Shown here: positions 59,259 to 64,000 of the stretch, in pieces
Position numbering within the stretch: position 1 is the stretch's first letter
Layout of the letters: each line of letters opens with the position of its first letter
Assembly: GCF_005889745.1 (NCBI RefSeq)
Contig: NZ_VCKZ01000006.1
Span: 1 to 64,000, forward strand
DNA from: Actinomadura geliboluensis
GTDB taxonomy: Bacteria > Actinomycetota > Actinomycetes > Streptosporangiales > Streptosporangiaceae
DNA length: 64,000 nt
Direction: 5' to 3'
Made by a program: the position numbers and the translations under genes
The notes under the pieces: model-generated
What the model was told of the DNA's origin: nothing
Seen by the model: the letters and a program-made list of their open reading frames with translations, nothing else
Databases searched by the model: none

Positions 59259-59764
59259 CACTTCCCGCCCTGGAGGATCTTCTGGCACTCCTGCTGCCCG
59301 GCCTCGAAGTCGGGGTCCTCGCCGACCTTCGCGTCGATCCGGATGCCGCGCTGGCCCGGCTTCGGGTCGGGGAACGCCTCCACGCCGTGCTGCCGCATGC
59401 ATTCGGCGTGCTTGCGCGCCCGCTCCTGCATCTGCGGGTCGGGGGCGCCGGTGGCGTTCGCCTGCGGGTTGTACTGCCGGCACGCCTCCATCGCCTTGTC
59501 GACGGTCTCCTTGTTGCCCTTGACCTTGAGCTGGACGCCCTTGCCGGGCTGGGGGTCGTCCATGTCCACGCCGTGCTCGCGCATGCACTGGGCGAACTTC
59601 ACGCCCAGCTCGTCCAGGTTCGGCTTGGCGCCGCCGCCCGCCGGGCCCTCCTGCTTCGCGCCGCCCGCCGACGCCACGCCGGTGTCGCCGCCGCCGTCCG
59701 AGCCGCACCCGGTCAGCGCCAGCGCCAGCGCGAGCGGCAGCGCCGCCAGGATCCGCAGTCGCAT
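59258..59764 (-). CDS. Lipoprotein with paired Cys-containing repeats
   Basis: 168 residues from the ATG at 59764 (GGAGGAG upstream). Lipobox LALTGCGSD with Cys20. The mature protein holds two similar units: [18 protein letters not shown] then [10 protein letters not shown], and [19 protein letters not shown] then GQQECQKIL, each with two Cys. Such surface lipoproteins commonly head adaptor/ABC export operons in actinomycetes and may bind the substrate or a metal. Ligand unknown. The operon is divergent from the two-component system. Confidence 0.82.
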   Translation of the reverse strand: MRLRILAALPLALALALTGCGSDGGGDTGVASAGGAKQEGPAGGGAKPNLDELGVKFAQCMREHGVDMDDPQPGKGVQLKVKGNKETVDKAMEACRQYNPQANATGAPDPQMQERARKHAECMRQHGVEAFPDPKPGQRGIRIDAKVGEDPDFEAGQQECQKILQGGK

Positions 59765-59918
59765 GTCTCCTCCTCGTCCGCCGGCCGGAGCCGTTCCGGC
59801 CGATGCCGAGCGATGCAACCCGGCCGGACGTTTCCCCCGCGTTTCCGCGTCCGCGGAGCCGGCGGCTAACGGCGACGAAACACGCCGTCGGGCAGCATCA
59901 CCCCTCGGAGGAGGAGCG

Positions 59919-60575
59919 ATGAGAGTTCTGGTGGTGGAGGACGAGCGGCTGCTCGCGGACGCGATCGCCGAGTGGCTGCGGGACGACGCGCACGCCGTCG
60001 ACCTCGCCTACGACGGCGCGGCGGCGCTGGAGCGCACCGGCGTCAACGACTACGACGTGATCGTCCTGGACCGCGACCTGCCGCTCGTCCACGGCGACGA
60101 GGTGTGCCGGGAGGTCGTGCGGGCCGGGGCGGCGGCGCGGATCCTGATGCTGACCGCCGCCGCCGAGGTCACCGACCGGGTCGGCGGCCTCGGGCTCGGC
60201 GCCGACGACTACCTCACCAAGCCGTTCGCGTTCCCGGAGCTCGCCGCCCGCGTGCACGCGCTCGGCCGCCGGTCCCGGCCGGCCGCGCCGCCGACGCTGC
60301 AGCGCGCCGGGATCACCCTGGACCCGGCGCGCCGCGAGGTGTTCCGCGACGGCCGGTACGTGCCGCTCGCCCGCAAGGAGTTCGCCGTCCTCGCCGAGCT
60401 GCTGCGCGCGGACGGCGCCGTCGTCTCCGCCGAGCAGCTCCTGGAGAAGGCGTGGGACGAGCACGCCGACCCGTTCACCGGCGCCGTCCGGCTGACCGTC
60501 CTCAAGCTGCGCCGCAAGCTCGCCGACCCGCCCGTGGTCGAGACCGTCAAGGGAGCGGGGTACCGGATCCCATGA
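59919..60575 (+). CDS. OmpR-family response regulator
   Basis: 218 residues, ATG at 59919 after GGAGGAG. Receiver domain with phospho-acceptor D51 in DVIVLDRDLPL, the acidic pair in VVEDERLL, and K in DDYLTKPFAF. The winged-helix output domain has EVFRDGRYVPLARKEFAVLAELL and DPFTGAVRLTVLKLRRKL then ETVKGAGYRIP. It is coupled to the histidine kinase (ATGA) and is divergent from the lipoprotein-exporter operon, its likely target. Confidence 0.9.
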   Translation: MRVLVVEDERLLADAIAEWLRDDAHAVDLAYDGAAALERTGVNDYDVIVLDRDLPLVHGDEVCREVVRAGAAARILMLTAAAEVTDRVGGLGLGADDYLTKPFAFPELAARVHALGRRSRPAAPPTLQRAGITLDPARREVFRDGRYVPLARKEFAVLAELLRADGAVVSAEQLLEKAWDEHADPFTGAVRLTVLKLRRKLADPPVVETVKGAGYRIP

Positions 60576-61750
60576 AGCTGTCGCTGCGCGCCCGGCTCAC
60601 CCTCACCTACTGCGGCCTGTTCCTCGTCGCCGGGGTCGTCCTGCTCGGGGTGACCTACGCCCTGTTCAACCAGCAGCTGTCCCGTTCGGGCACGAAGGTC
60701 CTCGCGACCCGGCTGGCCCCGGCGCCGGGCACCACGCCCGCTCCGGAGCGGCGCGTCCCGGAGGAGCAGCTGCTGGCCGACACCGAGGGCTGGATGAAGA
60801 AGCAGCGGGCCGAGCTGCGCGACGCCGCCATCACGTCGCTGGTGACGCAGGGGTCGATCGCGCTGCTCGTCGTCGGCGGGGCGGCGGCGGGCCTCGGCTG
60901 GCTCATCGCGGGCCAGGTGCTGTCCCCGCTGCACCGCGTCACCGAGACCGCCCGGCGGATCGCCGGCTCGCCCGCCGCCGACCGGGGCCTGCACGAGCGC
61001 ATCGCCCTCACCGGACCGCGCGACGAGGTGAAGGAGCTCGCCGACACCTTCGACACGATGGTGGAGCGGCTCGACCGGTCCTTCGACGGCCAGCGCCGCT
61101 TCGTCGCCAACGCCTCGCACGAGCTGCGCACGCCTCTCACGCTGGGCCGCGCCCTGGTCGAGGTCGCGATGCACCGCGCGTCGGCGTCCCCGGACGTCCG
61201 GCAGCTCGGCGAGACCCTGCTGCAGATCAACGCGCGGCACGAGCGGCTCATCGGCGGCCTGCTGCTGCTCGCCCGCTCCGAGAACGAGATCACCCACCGG
61301 GCGCCCGTCGACCTCGCGGACGTCGTCGCCCACGTCGCGTCCCAGACCGCGCCCGAGGCCAAGGAGACCGGCATCGCCGTCGAGACCGACGCCGCCGAGG
61401 CCATGACGTCGGGCGACGCCCTCCTCCTCGAACGCGTCGTGCAGAACCTCCTGGAGAACGGCCTGCGCCACAACACCGAGGGCGGCTGGGTCAGCGTCGC
61501 CTGCCGCACCGAGGACGGCCGCGCCGTCCTGGAGGTCGCCAACTCGGGCCCGTCCGTCCCGCCCTACGAGATCCCGGCGCTGTTCGAGCCGTTCCGGCGC
61601 CTGGACGGCGACCGCGTCGTCACCGCGAAGGGCGCCGGGCTGGGGCTCTCGATCGTCCAGTCGATCGTCCGGGCGCACGGCGGGACGGTCAGCGCCGTCC
61701 CCCGCGCCCAGGGCGGCCTGGCCATCACGGTCGCCCTGCCCGGCGGCTAA
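60572..61750 (+). CDS. Sensor histidine kinase
   Basis: 392 residues, ATG overlapping the regulator stop. Two transmembrane segments (about 13-32 and 88-114) frame a short extracytoplasmic loop. HAMP-like linker, then the H-box FVANASHELRTPLTLGRALV with phospho-acceptor H183, the N-box LLERVVQNLLENGLRHN, the G1 region PPYEIPALFEPFRRLDG and G2 GAGLGLSIVQSIVRAHGG. A typical trans-envelope sensor. Its stop codon overlaps the stop of the convergent oxidase gene. Confidence 0.9.
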   Translation: MKLSLRARLTLTYCGLFLVAGVVLLGVTYALFNQQLSRSGTKVLATRLAPAPGTTPAPERRVPEEQLLADTEGWMKKQRAELRDAAITSLVTQGSIALLVVGGAAAGLGWLIAGQVLSPLHRVTETARRIAGSPAADRGLHERIALTGPRDEVKELADTFDTMVERLDRSFDGQRRFVANASHELRTPLTLGRALVEVAMHRASASPDVRQLGETLLQINARHERLIGGLLLLARSENEITHRAPVDLADVVAHVASQTAPEAKETGIAVETDAAEAMTSGDALLLERVVQNLLENGLRHNTEGGWVSVACRTEDGRAVLEVANSGPSVPPYEIPALFEPFRRLDGDRVVTAKGAGLGLSIVQSIVRAHGGTVSAVPRAQGGLAITVALPGG

Positions 61751-63006
61751 CCGCGCGGGAACAGCGCGTCCACGAACGCGTTGCGGAACTTCCCGCCGGG
61801 GTCCAGCTCGCCCGCCAGCGCGGCGAAATCGGCGGCGCGGTCGTAGCGGGCGGCGACCTCCCCGGCGGGCGTGGTGCTGAGCTTGCCCCAGTGCGGCCGG
61901 GCCCCCAGCGGGACGAGCCGCTCCTGCAGCGCGGCGACCGCGGGCAGCACCCCGGCGGGATCGTCGTGCCAGGTGAAGTGGAAGGTCACCGAGTCCCTGC
62001 CGTACGCCGGGCTCAGCCACAGGTCGTCGCCGCGGACGGTGCGGATCTCGGAGATGTGCAGCACCGGCGTCAGGACGCCGGCGAGCCCGCGCACCTCCGC
62101 GATCGCCGCGCCCGCCGCCTCCCTGGGCAGGAACCACTCCGATTGCAGCTCCCGTCCGGCGCTCGGCGTCAGCTCGGGCCGGAAATGGGGCAGCCGCTCG
62201 TGCCACGGGCCCGGCTCCCCCAGCTGGACGGTGCAGGCCGCCGGCTCCATGCCCGGCACCGGATGCACGGCAGCACTCGCCGCGCGCCCGCCGCCCCACA
62301 CCGGCTCCGGCGCGCCCGCGCGGCATTTGGGCCACACTGTGGCCTCGCCGCTGCGCCACCCGGTGAAGGCGCTGACGCTGTAGGCGGCGCCGAAGACCTC
62401 GTCGAACCGGGCGGCCATGTCGTCGAGCGGGACGCCGAGCCGGACGTTCTGCGCGACCTCGAAGGCGGGCTCGACCTCCAGCGTCAGCCGCGTGACGACG
62501 CCCAGCGCGCCGAGCGCTACGACCGCGCCGGGGAAGCAAGCGTCGGCGTCCCGCCGCAGCTCGCGCAGGTCGCCGTCCGGGCCGACGAGTTCGAGCGCGG
62601 TCACGGACGCGGACAGGCAGCGCAGGCCGTCCCCCGACCCGTGCGTGCCGGTCGCGCAGGACCCGGCGACCGAGATGTGCGGCAGCGACGCCATGTTCGG
62701 CAGGGCGAAACCCTTGCGGTGCAGCTCTACCGCGACGTCCGCGTACCGCATCCCGGCCGCGACCGCCACGGTCGACCGGGCGGTGTCGATCTCCACCAGC
62801 GGCGGCAGCCCGTCGAGCCGGACGAGGTCGCCGGTGGTGTCGGCGACCAGGCTGAACGAATGCCCGCTGCCGAGCGCCCGCACCCGCCGCGCGTCCGCCA
62901 CGACGCGGCGCAACGCGTCCACGGACTCCGGCCGGTGCACCCGCGCGGCCCCGTAACCGACGTTCCCGGCCCAATTCCTGAGGCGCGCACCTCCGCGTTG
63001 ATCCAC
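61747..63006 (-). CDS. Alditol/xylitol oxidase-like FAD protein
   Basis: 419 residues, GTG at 63006. The FAD_binding_4 domain has RRVRALGSGHSFSLVADTTG with H49, in the place of the covalent flavin His of alditol oxidase (AldO His46). Further on are FALPNMASLPHISVAGSCATGTHGSGDGLRCL and WGKLSTTPAGEVAARYDR and a C-terminal DPGGKFRNAFVDALFPRG, typical of the AldO/D-arabinono-lactone oxidase group. Probably oxidises polyols with release of H2O2. It is convergent with the histidine kinase, the stops sharing bases. Confidence 0.85.
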   Translation of the reverse strand: MDQRGGARLRNWAGNVGYGAARVHRPESVDALRRVVADARRVRALGSGHSFSLVADTTGDLVRLDGLPPLVEIDTARSTVAVAAGMRYADVAVELHRKGFALPNMASLPHISVAGSCATGTHGSGDGLRCLSASVTALELVGPDGDLRELRRDADACFPGAVVALGALGVVTRLTLEVEPAFEVAQNVRLGVPLDDMAARFDEVFGAAYSVSAFTGWRSGEATVWPKCRAGAPEPVWGGGRAASAAVHPVPGMEPAACTVQLGEPGPWHERLPHFRPELTPSAGRELQSEWFLPREAAGAAIAEVRGLAGVLTPVLHISEIRTVRGDDLWLSPAYGRDSVTFHFTWHDDPAGVLPAVAALQERLVPLGARPHWGKLSTTPAGEVAARYDRAADFAALAGELDPGGKFRNAFVDALFPRG

Positions 63007-63127
63007 AACGGCACCGTACTTCCGGCGTAGCCCTTCCCATAATGGCCACTTGTGTATTTGTCCATATTTTCCGAACGATTCGCACGTTACGGTGAAAACC
63101 AGGTCGATCTAACCGCGGAGGGCCGGC

Positions 63128-64000
63128 ATGACGACCTTGTTCGGCGAAGCGAACGCCAAGGGCGACCTGGTCTCCGGTGACAAGCACGTCCACCTGGCGC
63201 CGCCCCCCGAAGCCGAGGGCCCGCCCCGGCAGCTCCCGCTTGACGTGCCGGGGTTCACCGGGCGGCGGGACGTCCTCGACCGGCTCAACGCCCTCATCGA
63301 ACCGCCGGGGCAGTCCCCCGTGATCATCGCGCTGACCGGCATGCCGGGCATCGGGAAGACCGCCCTGGCCGTGCACTGGGCGCACCTGGTGTCGGAGCAC
63401 TTCCCCGACGGGCAGCTCTTCATCGACCTGCGCGGCTACGCGCGGCGGGGCCCGGTCGCCCCCCGCGAGGCCCTCGGCCAGGCACTGCGCACGCTGCGCG
63501 TCCCGTCCAGCCGGCTGCCCGTCGAGGAGGACGAGCTCGCCGCCCTCTACCGGTCCCGGCTCGCCGGGAAGCGGGCGCTGATCGTGCTGGACGACGCCGC
63601 GTCCGCCCAGCAGGTGTACCCGCTGCTGCCGGGCACGTCGTCGTGCGTGGTGGTCGTCACGGCCCGGCGGCGGCTCACCGCGCTGGTCGCGCGCTGCGGC
63701 GCCCGGGCGACCGCGCTCGACCTGCTGTCCCCGGCGGAGGCGCGCGACCTCGTCGGCGAGGTCGCCGGGCGGGAGCGGACCCGGCGCGAGCCCGGCGCCA
63801 CCGCCGAGCTGGTGCGGATGTGCGCGCGGCTCCCGCTGGCGCTGCGGGTCGCCGCCGCGAACCTCGCCACCCGCCCGCACCAGTCGGTGGCCGACACCGT
63901 GGACGCGCTCGCGGAGGGCGACCGGCTCGCCAAGCTCGCGGCGGGCGAGGACCCGGACGAGGCCGTCGAGGCCGCGTTCGACCTGTCCTACCGCGGCCTC
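63128..64000 (+). CDS. NB-ARC STAND ATPase, AfsR/SARP-like (3' end outside window)
   Basis: At least 291 residues; the ATG at 63128 has GGAGGGCC upstream and the frame is open to the window edge. After a short N-terminus (MTTLFGEANAKGDLVSGDKH) comes FTGRRDVLDRLNALI, Walker A LTGMPGIGKTALAVHWA, Walker B RALIVLDDAASAQQVYPLLPG and CARLPLALRVAAANLA (the GLPLAL-type NB-ARC motif). This is the nucleotide-binding core of actinobacterial STAND proteins, generally followed by TPRs. There is no SARP DNA-binding domain in front, so it is a stand-alone sensor or signalling ATPase. The upstream 120 bp are AT-rich and carry its promoter. Confidence 0.82.
   Translation, partial: MTTLFGEANAKGDLVSGDKHVHLAPPPEAEGPPRQLPLDVPGFTGRRDVLDRLNALIEPPGQSPVIIALTGMPGIGKTALAVHWAHLVSEHFPDGQLFIDLRGYARRGPVAPREALGQALRTLRVPSSRLPVEEDELAALYRSRLAGKRALIVLDDAASAQQVYPLLPGTSSCVVVVTARRRLTALVARCGARATALDLLSPAEARDLVGEVAGRERTRREPGATAELVRMCARLPLALRVAAANLATRPHQSVADTVDALAEGDRLAKLAAGEDPDEAVEAAFDLSYRGL

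Noticed and set aside
60209-63880. 1223-residue minus-strand frame across the two-component and oxidase genes
   Set aside because: Covers four genes with strong motifs; the translation is low-complexity.

Overview
The window is very GC-rich (roughly 70 percent or more), uses GTG and TTG starts freely and has many stop/start overlaps (ATGA, GTGA, TGATG). It carries gene families typical of filamentous actinomycetes: an F420-dependent LLM oxidoreductase, an Scr1-type XRE/DUF397 pair, type 2 BREX (Pgl) and a SpoIIE-type phosphatase. I read it as chromosomal DNA of an Actinomadura- or Streptomyces-like actinobacterium; the genus is a guess.

Layout. 1-7.5 kb: accessory metabolism (secreted beta-propeller, TetR regulator, two-domain VOC protein, two little-known proteins, secreted esterase, bicovalent-type BBE flavoprotein). 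7.5-40.5 kb: a dense defence island. Leftward from 18.39 kb run six closely spaced genes: a DUF262/ParB-like protein with a degraded HNH tail, a CBS-HEPN fusion, and a complete type II Wadjet set (jetA, jetB, jetC, jetD). Rightward from 18.48 kb runs a complete type 2 BREX locus (pglW, pglX, pglY, pglZ, brxD, brxHI). Between pglX and pglY sits a lower-GC insert with three small orphan genes, an Scr1-type XRE/DUF397 pair and a RloA/RloB (AbiL-like) ATPase-nuclease pair. The middle of pglX, where target recognition should lie, is also markedly AT-richer than its ends.

40.5-46.5 kb: LuxR-type regulator, large secreted protein resembling the non-catalytic part of subtilases, small secreted protein, LLM oxidoreductase, bacterioferritin. 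46.5-48.7 kb: a compact candidate RiPP locus. Two precursor-like peptides share a leader and a C-(9)-GLL-(13/14)-C-x-P-A core, and are followed by a multi-pass M50 metalloprotease whose N-terminus looks PqqD/RRE-like. 48.9-51.7 kb: second secreted esterase, PP2C phosphatase, MSMEG_6728-like protein. 51.9-55.5 kb: three-gene pathway (HalD/BesD-like Fe/2OG oxygenase with an HxD triad, methyltransferase, carnitine acyltransferase homologue), which I infer makes an acylated hydroxy-betaine or a related compound. 55.5-61.8 kb: ABM-domain membrane protein, then a MacAB-like exporter with a lipoprotein, divergent from a two-component system. 61.7-64 kb: alditol-oxidase-like flavoprotein and the start of an NB-ARC ATPase.

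The strongest candidates for undescribed biology are the two-peptide/M50 locus, the DUF262 plus CBS-HEPN pair attached to Wadjet, and the oxygenase/methyltransferase/acyltransferase trio. No tRNA, rRNA, CRISPR array or insertion sequence was recognised.
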